Below are positions 12,144 through 23,219 of a stretch of 64,000 nt of DNA, piece after piece. The position numbers and the translations under genes are program-made. The notes under the pieces are model-generated. The model saw only the letters and a program-made list of their open reading frames with translations. It made no database searches and was not told the DNA's origin. The stretch is from Archegozetes longisetosus (lineage: Eukaryota > Arthropoda > Arachnida > Sarcoptiformes > Trhypochthoniidae): positions 9,892,220 to 9,956,219 of the forward strand of contig JAEMBT020000001.1 of assembly GCA_018873245.2 (NCBI GenBank). Reading direction: 5' to 3'. Each line of letters begins with the position of its first letter. The stretch's first letter is position 1.

Positions 12144-13503
12144 TTAGGTCAGCCGGAAATTAATCGGACTTTTTAATCACGTTACTGATAAAAGTTGTAA
12201 ACATGTTTATGTTATATTATTGCGCATTAGAGTAAAAAAAAAGTGAATGATGCGGTCGCTTGTATTTCTTGTGCTTTTAAATACGATTTCTGTTTATGGT
12301 CCAAAAGTGGACCCACTTCGAGCTAGTGTTACAAATCAAGAACAACGTGCATTTATTAAATGTCATGTTCTATTGAACACTCCTGCTATCGAAGTTTATA
12401 AGATGCTGGATAAAATAGCTCGGAGAAGTGCATTAAGCAAAAGTCAGGTATATGACCTTTATAATCAATTTAAAGATAGAAGCCGCCTAAGCAGCGAGGA
12501 CGCCCCCTCACCCAGGAAGACCTCGTACTTCGACTGATATAACACACGAACAAAAACTTAAGGAGCTTTTAAATGAGGGCAATTACTGGAGGACCGAAGA
12601 TTTGGCCCAAGAATCAGGTATTAGTATCACGAGTACAAAGGATCTTTTGAATATGGTAGGGGCAAGAAAGGTAGCCTCAAGATGGGTACCACACGAATTA
12701 AAACCCGAATAAAAGGAGTTGCGGGTACATATTTCTACAGAGAACCTTGAAAGATATAATAGTAACCCTGATATTCTGGAAAGAATTATAGCAATCGATG
12801 AAACTTGGCTGAAAAGCTATGACCCATTAGATGCTAAGAGTTCACGTCAATGGATCCTACCTAACCAAACACCGTAATTATTTAAAGTTAAATTTTCGAA
12901 ATCTAAAAATTATGTGATTGGCTTTATTCTTTGTCGTAGGCCGACCAAAGTCAGGGCAACAATGAGTGACTGGAAGGTAATGATGATCGTAGCGTTTCAT
13001 CAAAATCGGATCATAGCTTATCAAATTTTACCTAAAAATAAAAACGTCAATTTTGAAGTTTATCTTAATTTTTTGTCCGAAATATTGCACCGAGAGACAA
13101 ACAAACACCGTATTACGAGACCACTCATCTTACATGATAATGCTAAGCCACACAAACATCAGAAAGTTCAAGAATTTTTCAAACGACATCGATGGGAGGT
13201 GTTAAAACATCCCCCTTATAGCCCTGATTTGAATCCTTGCGACTATGATGGTATTGCTAGAATAAAGAAGCCTAGCAAAGGAAAGAGATTTGCCAATGAG
13301 GATGAACTTAAAGCTGCTTATGATGAAGTTATTAAAGAAATAAATCTAAAAGATGAGACTACAGGAATACGACACCTCCCAAAGCGGTGGGCTTTAGTCA
13401 CCCAGACAGGGGGAGAATATATTGTATAATTATATTATTATATAATAAATATCTTTTAAAGATTATGATTTCTAATATTCCGGTTATTTTCCGGCTGACC
13501 TAA
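12144..13503 (+). mobile_element. Mariner transposon, 1.36 kb, inserted in GT92 copy 1
   Basis: The TIRs begin TTAGGTCAGCCGGAAAWTAA, and left and right match over about 28 bp with few differences. A TA target duplication flanks the element (12142-12143 and 13504-13505). The undisturbed site is visible in GT92 copy 2 near 44065 (ATTATAGTATGTC). This is a near full-length mariner by size and ends. Confidence 0.95.
12247..13429 (+). pseudogene. Mariner transposase, D,D34D type, inactivated
   Basis: The N-terminal paired HTH (LRASVTNQEQRAFIKC, then SKSQVYDLYNQFKD) is followed by a frameshift near 12530. The next segment has THEQKLKELL and RWVPHEL, then a stop at 12709, and includes AIDETW with the first catalytic Asp. 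Another stop lies near 12876. The open segment 12914-13429 contains LHDNAKPH and YSPDLNPCDY. Exactly 34 residues separate its two Asp, the mariner D34D signature. At least three lesions make it non-functional. The closest relative in the window is the remnant at 27830-28700, minus strand. Confidence 0.92.
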
Positions 13504-15749
13504 TAGTATGTCAAATTTCCCCTGTAGATATGGCACATTGAATACAAATAGGGCTCAAATTGATCAGTTTCTTCATCAACATAAACTAATCCTTGCATAT
13601 TATAGTATGAACAAATCTTTTCAATATATGTCTTGTCCACAATCGAATCCTTTGAATAAAATTAATAATAACTTATTTAGTTTTCATCAAATTTAATTAA
13701 AATTATTTAATATTTTAAGTGAAGTAAACCTGAATTTGTTTAAGCATTTGAGACCAATTGTATGCCTTATACGGAAGTATAACTTCATCGATATCAAAAA
13801 ATGGCTATATATTCATAATTATAAATATTTCTATAAAAACAATCATTCAATTCAAGTAACTCTTGTGGCCAAAATATTCTGAGAATATTATTGTAATATC
13901 ATTGATACAAAAGTTTATTATTTATTTGAAACCCAGGAAGTTTTAAGCGCTTCAAATCTACAAAATTCTGAGTAAAACGATCAGAAGCAATAAATCAATT
14001 TTTACGAATAGTTAAGTCTATTAGTGTGTTATTCAATACCTTTTGTCGATAAAAATTCAATACTTTCTCCATATTTTTGGTCACAGAATATGAATAGAGA
14101 AATACTTTGTCTGCACCTAATATTTTCAATAACTCTAACCACTCTATCAATCTTATGCTAAAATCGATAGTTTCAAATCGAAATGCTTTACAACAAACAG
14201 CAAATTCTTTTTTCACAACTGATTTCTCATAAATAACTCTTAAATAGTTATCAAGTTTTACATCACACGAATCATTGGTTATCAATGCAATCGCTTTAGG
14301 AATTAAATCTTTTATTGTATTTGGTATATCACATGACATCAAATAAGTTAAATAAACTCCTTTTTGCATAAATATTGTCGAACGATTGTACCAAACAAGA
14401 TCTATCGATGAAACTTTTGATAAAATTGGTTTTCGTTTATTTTCGAAGTATAATAAACATCTTCATGTCAATGATGTAACGGAGATATATAAAAACATCC
14501 AATTAGTAACATTTTTTAACTTAAAACTTTAAAATCTTACCGCATTTTGATTTTCTTTAGTGCTTCAAAATGATCTGTCACTCCAATTATTTTAACCTTT
14601 TTAATATTTTGTCGATTATCATAATATGCGTTATACATAGATGCTGTCAATTCATTAGTATTAATGAGTGACTGCCAATAAATATTATTGAACTTTAGTA
14701 AATGTGGTGATGGAAGTGGTGTCTTACAAATTGTTAAATTACTGTTCTGCCAGTCATGAGTATTGTTATATTTTTGCCATTCAGACCAATATTTAATTGG
14801 AATATTTGATTCTTTTTCGACTGAACTAAAAATTCGATTTTGTGACATAACTATTTGTTTTGGTAGATTAGGAAAATTTGTTTCACCAAAATGATTTTTA
14901 TCGGATTCCTCATTCATTTCCGCCAAAGGTTGACTTATTCCATAATTTTTGATTGTCTTCGATGAACCATTCTTTTTATAGGCCCAATGAGTCATTCGTG
15001 GTGCTTTCATTTTTCGATTTTTGAAATCAGATGAATCAAATAATTTCATTAGAAATATTATTATTACTATTGATATAGCAAATACTGACAATCTTTTTGT
15101 TTTAATATATCGAAATTTTATCAAACTATTAAAAACTGACATGGTTCACAATATTTAAGGTCAACAATAATTTTTTACCTCTAGATTTTCTTTTTTTTGA
15201 AAAATATTACTGTATTTTAGGAGAATTTCTTTGAAGTAGATAAGATTATTTGTTAAAATTGACTCATCATATCTTTTCCTATGCAATATTCATGAATTAT
15301 TCCTAACCATTGTCACTAATTCATAGACTTAATGCTGAAATAAATAAATTGAATCTCATCAAAAAAATCTAATGTTATTTTGAGTTCTACTTAAAAATTC
15401 CAAAGTTTAATTTGATAAACAGATCTTATGTGTTTATGATGTGTCAATTGATATTCATTACTTTTATTACTTTTTCATGCTTCAAATAATGAATCAAGCT
15501 GTTATAGTCTATTTCGAAGTTATAAATATTGTTTTTGAAACTAAAACTATTCATATTTTAAGTTGACATATTAGTAGTTTTGGTTTTTTCGTACGAGCTA
15601 TTTTGATACGAATCAGGAACATGAAATACAACAATTTTTTAAGTTACTAGTTTACTGATTATATATTTTATAAACAAGATGTTAAATGGTTAATATGTTT
15701 CTTGTATTGAATGCGATCAATTTTACAAAATCCACAAATCCTTCAGCTA

Positions 15750-16215
15750 TACACTACCGCTCAAAAGTATGGAAATCAAAGTAATTAACTTGATGTTTTG
15801 TCTTAGACCATATATAACTTAATTAATTCTGAAATCTTGACGAACTTTGTCCTAAATCAAGGCGTAATGATTTATGACTCAAATGATATCAATATATAAA
15901 ATAATTTTACATTTAAGTAAAATTATGAACAATCAAAAATTTTGTCATATTTTGTGCTATAACAAATGAGTAAATATTCATTTTGAAAAAATTTAATTTA
16001 CAATTCTTCAAAATTAAACTAAACAGAATATCAATTCGATAAAATATATTTCAATCGAAATATATTGATTTAAAATTAATTTCTTGAAGAATGGTCAAAT
16101 TAGAAAAATTTAATAAAGCTCAATGTTTTCAGATATTTTTGATGAGAAATTAAAGTAAAGAATATTATACCATAGCTGAGATGATTGGATGCAGCCAAAA
16201 CAAATATTTAGATGG
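15750..16215 (+). mobile_element. Tc1-like remnant shared by all three units
   Basis: A Tc1-type end, TACACTACCGCTCAAAAGTA, is followed at 16090 by a transposase N-terminus remnant: MVKLEKFNKAQ, then a stop, then YYTIAEMIGCSQ (helix-turn-helix). The same sequence occurs near 46320-46795 and 52316-52795, so it predates the segmental duplications. Confidence 0.6.
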
Positions 16216-16226
16216 AAGTGGTTTAA

Positions 16227-16632
16227 CCTTTAAACACTAAAACGATTTTAATTAACGATTTCAGTAAAATAGGGTCTTTTTGACCTATCAATCGATTTGG
16301 AAAAGTATTTTATCGTAAGGGTTAGGGTATATAACAGTTAGCGTGTTTTGTACTTTGTTAGTGTCGTCATGGCTGACGTAATCAGTTTAAGGTTTGAGTG
16401 AAAACTAATTTCTTATACAAATTTATCGCCTAAACTCAAATAGAATTAACTTTAAAAACGATTCAATTTAAACATAAAATTTGTAAAAAAATTAATTTAT
16501 TGCTTAATACGATCTAAATATACTCACTTGAAAATACTATCAGTTTTATTAACATTGGAAATTGCATAAAATAATTATAACAGTTTTTATAGAGCTTTGG
16601 GTCATTTTGACCCATGAAATACTGTTCTAGGG
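16227..16632. mobile_element. piggyBac-type MITE with TTAA target duplication
   Basis: The insert is flanked by TTAA on both sides (16223-16226 and 16633-16636). The ends are CCTTTAAACACTAAAA and CCCTAGAACAGTATTTC (inverted). Palindromic GGTCATTTTGACC-like words lie near each end. Units 2 (46803) and 3 show the uninterrupted site GGTTTAATAATTCAT-like sequence, giving an empty-site control. No ORF was found. Confidence 0.85.
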
Positions 16633-17229
16633 TTAATAATTCATAAAAATATACTTGAAATATTTAATAATTGAACTGTAGTCAATTAGCGTTAAAGATC
16701 AAATTATCTTCTATTTAGTGCTGTAGATGAGTTCCGTTTGAAATTTCCGAAATGAAACTTGCTTGACTGAATATAATTTTTAAGATATTCAAGATATTCA
16801 AATGGAAATTTTAAAACTTTATGACTTAGAGCTCATTTGAGGGGATATATTTGCTCGTAACAAGACTATAAATGGTAAAAATAAAAATTCGATATACTTG
16901 AAGATTATTTAAGCCAAATAAAACTGATGAATAGTCTATCTTTTGTGATTAAGGTTACGAATCATAAATTGATCATAGAGACTCTGTTTTCGATCGAGAA
17001 TTGACTCACCAACTAGAATATTGTGAAAATAAAGTACTTACAGACTTCTTAACGGAAGTTTTTGGATTCGAATTTTTATTATCAATTATGACTTATTGGA
17101 AAAGAAGTAATCTACAGTTTATATCATATTTTAGATCTTGGGAACAGTAAGCTCACAAAATCCCAAAGTTAATAATGAAGAAATGAATAAAAAAATCGAT
17201 TGTTCAGAAGGCGAGAGGATGCAGAAAAC

Positions 17230-17655
17230 TAGGGTGACCAAGTGTCCCGCATTGTGCGGGATTGTCCCGCATTTAAGAGTTGTGTCCCGCATATCGTATG
17301 CACCTTTTGCGGGACGGAAAAGATCATACATTCTAAGATTTATCTTAACAAATTTCCCACTGTATGTTTTTGTTTAATTCAAAGAATGCAATTTTGTTGT
17401 CAACACGTTTCTTATCTTAAAATATGTGGAAGTCTTTAGATAAAATGAGTTTTAAACAGTTTATCTGATATCTTGTTTTCATTCGCATTGTGTGTGACTC
17501 TTATAAAGTGTAGTTCTTAATCAAATCTTTAGTTTATATTTCAAATAATTGTTATTTCAAACTTCAATCAGATTAAAAGTTTTTAAAAAAAAAATTTATA
17601 AGGGAGCCAAATTACTTTTGTCCTGCATTTAACAGTTTTTGACTTGGTCACCCTA
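17230..17655. mobile_element. hAT-type MITE, TAGGGTGACCAAGT ends
   Basis: Perfect inverted ends TAGGGTGACCAAGT ... ACTTGGTCACCCTA are flanked by 8-bp repeats CAGAAAAC and GAGAAAAC (one mismatch). The paralogous site near 47998 lacks the insert. The left subterminal part carries repeated GTCCCGCA motifs, recalling the MITE at 4030-4671. Three short ORFs here are chance frames. Confidence 0.88.
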
Positions 17656-17844
17656 GAGAAAACTGTTTAGTTTCAAATTATGACAATAATTATACATTTA
17701 TTAATTACGGCAAAACTCCATCTTTCAACAAATTTATTATCATTTTAATATTCATTCTGCTCCTTTGAAATATACACTATTAAATAGAAAATAAGATATA
17801 TGAATTTTTACAAATTTTCTTATCTTGAATATTTCAAAATCAAA

Positions 17845-20800
17845 TTATCTCAATTTAAACTTCATTTTAATCTCTGAACTAGGTTTGAGAATTACCGCGA
17901 TATCTAGTTTCATATCGTTTCTATATGTCAATGACTCGATTCGATATTTTCTCAGTATTGAAGCGATTAATGCCTTTTCTTCAAGTAAAGCGAACTTTTG
18001 TCCGATACAATTTCGTGGACCAGCACTAAATGGTACAAAACTATATGGATGTCTATTATTACTACTCTCGTTCGCAAATCTATCGGGATCGAAAACTTCT
18101 GGATTAGGAAATATATCAGGATCTCTGTGAAGCATATATATAAGGACTAGACATGTTGTGTCAGTTGGTACTTCGTAATTTTGAACAGCAAATGGTTGGG
18201 AATTTTGTCGTGCGATATAAGGAACCGGTGGATATAAACGTAACGATTCTTTTATGCATTGTTCCAAATATTTCATATTTCGTAAATCTTCAATATTTAT
18301 GTCACGATCGATATCATCATAGAATATTCCATCTAATTCTTCATGTATTTTTTCCTAACATTGTTATCAAATAAAAAATAACTAGTCAGGTTTTTCGAAT
18401 ATTTTATAATTATTATTTTGAGTGCATTTATTGATGTTTACTTGTACTCCAGAGTCGAGTCCTATTAATAAAAGAGTGAATTGTACAGCACTGGCTGTTG
18501 TATCATGTCCTTCAAACATGAAAGTGTCCACTTCTGATCTAATATCTAGTTCTGTAAACTCTTCAGGATATTGGATGTGATGAACAAGTAATGAGTCTAA
18601 AAATGCTAAACGACGTTTAGTCCCAATATCATTCAGTGCATCCTCTATATCATTTATGACTATCAGTTTATTATCACTTATTTTATGCAGAATTTCAGTC
18701 TTTCTTTCTTTAATTACCTAATTATAGAGTAATATTTTATATAATATCAACAATGTTTTAAAAATGATTGTTTTACAGAATCTGTGAATTTGTGTAAAAT
18801 CTTGACATTTGAATTGAATTCTCTACCGATTGAAGAAATATTAAAAACTTTATCGTTCCAAATCCATGGAGAGAGAAATCTTTGGAAAAACAACAATAAA
18901 ACATTTCTGATTGATTTGACATAATTTGAATCAAGATCTGTTTGTGCGTTAACTGTCACTCCCATTGCAGTTTCTGTTAAACAAAAATATTGAATTTTTT
19001 CTATGATGAAACAAATTGTATTGATTTTTACCACAAATGGTATCCAACGCACAATTTGTTATAATCGGTCTGATATCATGAATGACTCCTTGATTTTTAT
19101 TAATTTGGTTATGAATTATTTGAATCATAATCTTTATCTGTTCATTGATAATGGGAACAAAGTTTTCTAATATACGAAAATGAAATGCAGGAGTTAATAG
19201 TTTTCTATGTGATCGCCATCGGTCACCAGCACTGTAATAAAATATCTTTAAATTATTAAATAAAATCTTTGATCTTCTATTCAATACCTAGTCAGTAATC
19301 CAAGTCCTAGCCATGGAACGCTAAACTTGTATTCTCGTGCTTTATCTATGTTTGTATTGCTCGACAACAACGCCTATTTGAATAAGTTAAAAATTAATTG
19401 TAACTTCTTTTAAATTCACTTTTTGTATATGATTTTCTATTATAAAATATTTTTCAAATATTCTTCCTATCAAAATCTTTCTATGCATTTAACTTAAAGA
19501 AAACTTATAGAATTTAGTTTTAAATTATTTCGATTTTTCATTTAATGATATTATTTCTGTTTATTAACAAAATCTCTACACTTTATATAATTGTTCGGAC
19601 ATAAAATTAAAGTATTCTTTGTTTAAGTTCAGTTTAAATCTGTATAGGCTAAATTGTGATTCATCCCATATACCCATAATTTTTAACAATTTTAAAGCCC
19701 ACGTATTAAAACTATCTACCAATAAAAAGAAATAAACTTTTAGATTCGCATCGACTTCTTAAATATGTTATATTACCGGATAATACAACTTTCTATGATT
19801 TTTTTTATTCAGATGAATTCGCATCACAAAGTTTAAATCGAGCATTGATTCATGAATACGTTCAAAAGTTAAATTACAATATTGACAAAATGTGTATTTG
19901 TAAAAAAGTTATTAAGCGAAAAAAGCCTAATACTGTAAATAAAATGTAAATCCCAGAAAAAAATAAGTTAATTGATTATATGGCTACTGTGAATATTAAT
20001 GAAGTTGAACTTATATTAATGTAAAGCTTATGATTAATGAGCTCAAAGGGTTTGTCTATATGTAATGTCTATAAAACAAGTTATTTGAAAATTCTTAGAG
20101 CACTTCTTCAAAAACATTCTACAAATAAAGTTAACTTTTTTCGGCTTTTCCTCAACTGAATACATATAAACTAATAACTGCCAAAAAATATTTGGTTATA
20201 GTTTTAAAAATATTAGAAAATAAAATTAATCGTAATCATTAATTCGAAAATTTAATAGCACTATAACGCTTTGTTTTCTGTTTCGAAAAATTCACAGTTT
20301 TAACCCGAATTTCGGACTGAGAATTTTAAATTTTAATCCGAGAAAGAAGACTCTGTTACTGAAAATTAGCTAGCATAAGTATAATCAAGATATTTTAACT
20401 GAGATCAAGATTCATATCTGAGATTGTAAATAAGATTAATATTTATGAAATTCTAACCTCAACAGTATCTGCTCTGAATAATACCACTACATTTTCAAAT
20501 GGTCCGATCCATGCTCTGAATATGCCGGTCTTGCAGTCCTGATATATTTTGGCTAATCCTAACAATATCTGAAATCCTACTAAAGATCAAAGCATTATTT
20601 AAAAAACAGTCCAAATGAGAACAAATTAATTTCAATTGATTCTCCTATCACTTTTATCTTAGGTCATTTCACTCTTGTTTTCTACATGTATTTTAAAAAT
20701 AATAGCAATAATAATCAACCTAAGATGACTTACATTGAGGATCTTCAATGTTTTTGAGTGTCCAAAAGAGTTCTAAATTGCCCAAAAATTTTCCCAATAA

Positions 20801-20977
20801 TTTGCTGCATCTAGGCCCTGGAATCTTATCAACTATTTTGGCCAATCTTTTGAATCTTATGATGTATATCAAACTCAAAATAGTTAGTGAAGCAAAAAAC
20901 AGAGCAAGTAAAGCATCACTCATATGAGTATTAGATTTTAGATAATTTAAAACAGAAATAATGTAAGAATCGGTCAT
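17845..20977 (-). CDS. Cytochrome P450, CYP4 family, gene A (7 exons)
   Basis: Exons: 20977-20734, 20579-20458, 19373-19288, 19231-19032, 18973-18777, 18717-18442 and 18354-17845. All junctions keep phase and give 544 residues. The N-terminus is a membrane anchor (LLALFFASLTILSLIYII) followed by the proline-rich hinge IPGPRCSK. Other landmarks are GDRWRSHRKLLTPAFHF (helix C), the I-helix FMFEGHDTTAS, the ExxR motif KESLRLYPP, and the heme-binding loop PFSAGPRNCIGQ with the Cys thiolate ligand. These are CYP4 hallmarks. It should be an ER monooxygenase; CYP4 enzymes oxidise fatty acids, hormones or xenobiotics, and the substrate here is unknown. Exons 4-7 are almost identical to gene B. Confidence 0.95.
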
Positions 20978-21932
20978 AACTGCGATAAACTTAATTATAT
21001 TTAAATGTAAATATCAAAAATAATTAATTTATATTTTAACATGATCTTTAAATATCCATTTGAAGATACTATGAATATTTTGAATGTTGATAGTCACAAA
21101 AATTAAATATAATTTTTATAATCGTTTGGGTTATTTTGACCGTTTTTAGTGTCATAGAGTTAAATATGCTTCACTAGTATTGTTATTGAATTGTGTATTA
21201 AGGTTATCATATTTACCAAATAAAATGATATCAAATCATATTTGTTTACACAAGACTTTAACTTTGAAAATATCGAATGAATTCAGTTTATTTTTAAAGT
21301 TCTTACATAAAAGAAATATTTTATACAACTACCTTTCTTACTAAAATATTAAAGTGATTTTATTTTAAAACATTCGATGTAAGGTCAATATTTGATTAAC
21401 CGGTTTTATTTTTGACTAAACTCTTATAAAATTATGAAGTTGGAAAAAGATCAGAACTTAATTGAGTCTAAAATGGATTGAACTTCTTATCGTTTTCTTA
21501 TAGACACTTGAATTTGAGATAAGTGATAGTAAGATTACTTAGTCTCTGAAAACATGTTTACTAAGATAAAATTCTAATTTTAGAAACTATTTTCATAATA
21601 AGTAACCATTTACGTACGCAAAAATTTCTTATACATAATAAACACGAATAATAAACATTAACTACAATCAGAATTCAAAATATTTTTGAATCTTTAATTA
21701 ATTCTGGAAAATTCGCCCTCGTTGATATAATAATATATTGATAGATAAACTCGTATCCAAAAATCAAAACGCATTTAAATTAAAACACACACACAAAGCC
21801 TTTATATTAAAACTTTTTGTCAACAAAACTACATCAAAGTTATAGCTAATATAATTGAGACTAAAGTTTGAAAACTGGCAATAACTTATTTTTGCTTACT
21901 GTAAAAATGTATGAGATATGAGTCTAAAGATT
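20978..21932. other. Spacer upstream of P450 A
   Basis: No gene was seen. A short patch at 21125-21170 (GGGTTATTTTGACCGTTTTTAGTGTC-like) resembles the ends of the piggyBac-type MITE at 16227-16632 and may be a decayed copy. No clear promoter motif was identified for P450 A. Confidence 0.4.
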
Positions 21933-21940
21933 AGTTGGAA

Positions 21941-22862
21941 CCAGTGTTACCACTTTAGGTCAACCAAAAAGGCGGACTTTAAAAATTGCAAGAGTCATCA
22001 CTCTGTTCTAGATTTGATTACATTCTAGTAGTCGTTAAAATTTTTGGTTTTATAAATTTGGATCTCGTCTCGGTCTCGTATGGTTCAATATAATCTCATC
22101 TAAGTCTAGTATTTTTTTTTCAAAATTTTGCACTTCATATTGTCTCGTCTTATGGAAACTTTTATATTAATCTCATAACTATCGACCCTTTATCTTGAAT
22201 TTAGGGCATATAATTTGCGTTAAATTATTTCAGTTAAATAGCGTGCGTTTATTTTCATATTTACTCATTAAACATGATTCTTACTTCATTTAAATTGTAA
22301 TTTTGATATACAGGGTTCCAAATAATGTTTTACTAGGTGTCTCTATCAAAGAATATAAGAGAAAGCAAAATTAGTTTCATATTTATATTCTACTTTTAAA
22401 AAATACAATTAAAATCTATTTTTTCAAAAGCTTTGTAAAAAGCGTTGCATTTTTTTTTGATAAAACACCAAAAGTAATCAAAATTTTTATAATCAGTTAT
22501 TATTGATTAGATTCTTTAAGGCATTTTATCAAATTATGGCCGAACTTATCAATGATAGCAACAACCAAAGATTATTGATCGAATAAAATGCGTAGTTCTT
22601 CAAGAAGCTAGAAATTCAGGTGCTTTTTCGTTTAGTAAATTTTTGGGAACTCTTCCCGTCTCGTCTCACAAGATGAGTTATCGCGATATTTTTCATGAGA
22701 CGAGATCTCGTTTTTATGACTACATTCTAGGTTAAAATTGAATTTTGACTTAGAAAAACAAAAAGGCTGATCCATAACGTCAGTCCCGAGTCCTAGGCTT
22801 TGGGCTGATCTAAATTTAAAAAGGGTGACTTTCGGTCAAAAAGACCGAAGAGTGGCAACTCC
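21941..22862. mobile_element. hAT-type element, CCAGTGTTACCAC end, host for a nested MITE
   Basis: The left end CCAGTGTTACCACTTT and right end AGAGTGGCAACTCC are inverted. The flanks AGTTGGAA (21933-21940) and AGTTGGGA (22863-22870) form an 8-bp duplication with one mismatch. It carries no transposase. The element at 22029-22722 inserted into it later. The pair sits between P450 genes A and B. Confidence 0.75.
22029..22722. mobile_element. Nested hAT-type MITE, exact TSD CATTCTAG, GAGACGAG repeats
   Basis: The ends are TAGTCGTTAAAA ... TTTTTATGACTA (inverted). The 8-bp duplication CATTCTAG is exact (22021-22028 and 22723-22730). Subterminal GTCTCGTCTCG/GAGACGAGATCTCG words are clustered at both ends and may be transposase-binding motifs. 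There is no ORF. Confidence 0.85.
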
Positions 22863-22870
22863 AGTTGGGA

Positions 22871-23219
22871 TAAACTTTTTATTACTCAATACTAGACCTA
22901 GTTATTCGCGTGGTTCCTTTTGGCTTTTGTAATTCAAACAGTAACTTATCAAAAGATAGTACAAAAGAATAGATGTCAGACAATAATCTTTGCTTAACCA
23001 TAGATTGAAATAGATTTTGCAAACATAACTGTCAAATTTTAAAAGCTTTATTAAATTTTGACCGATAACATCTATTTTTGAATATATAATAAGGTGTGTT
23101 TTTACATAACACGACCAAATACGCTTGTAGAAAGCTAGTCAGAATTTTATGGAAAGTCATAGAAGAACTATCTCTTGATTATAGTATATTATACTGATTC
23201 TTTCAAATTACATCTTCAA
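22871..23219. other. 3' flank of P450 B
   Basis: This AT-rich spacer is not homologous to the spacer downstream of P450 A, so the A/B similarity stops at the gene's 3' end. No features were recognised. Confidence 0.5.

Larger units (their letters stand above)
12024..15142 (-). pseudogene. GT92 glycosyltransferase copy 1: truncated, split by mariner, frameshifted
   Basis: This copy has the exon order of the two paralogs at 43795-45704 and 49804-51712. Exon 1 (15142 to about 14541) encodes a type II membrane anchor (IVIIIFLMKLF) and a stem ending near YYDNRQ. Exon 2 (about 14410-14035) has FRFETIDFSIRL and IEWLELLKILGADKVFLYSY. Exon 3 (about 13980-13735) has one extra A near 13799 compared with copy 2, giving a frameshift. 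The last exon is interrupted by a mariner at 12144-13503. It then ends at the right edge of a hAT element (12023), so about 50 C-terminal residues are missing. It cannot encode a functional transferase. The family consists of Golgi GT92 (DUF23) enzymes that add sugars to glycans. Confidence 0.87.
15143..17844. repeat. Duplicated spacer between GT92 and P450 (unit 1)
   Basis: This spacer aligns with 45705-48177 (unit 2) and its first part with 51713-52970 (unit 3), apart from mobile insertions. It contains a near-palindrome around 16045-16068 (in unit 2: ATTTCGATCGAAAT). A Tc1 remnant, a piggyBac-type MITE and a hAT-type MITE lie inside. No host gene was seen. Confidence 0.85.

Noticed and set aside
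17825-18130. Plus-strand ORFs across P450 last exons (also at 23260, 48134)
   Set aside because: They are exact antisense shadows of the heme-binding exon.
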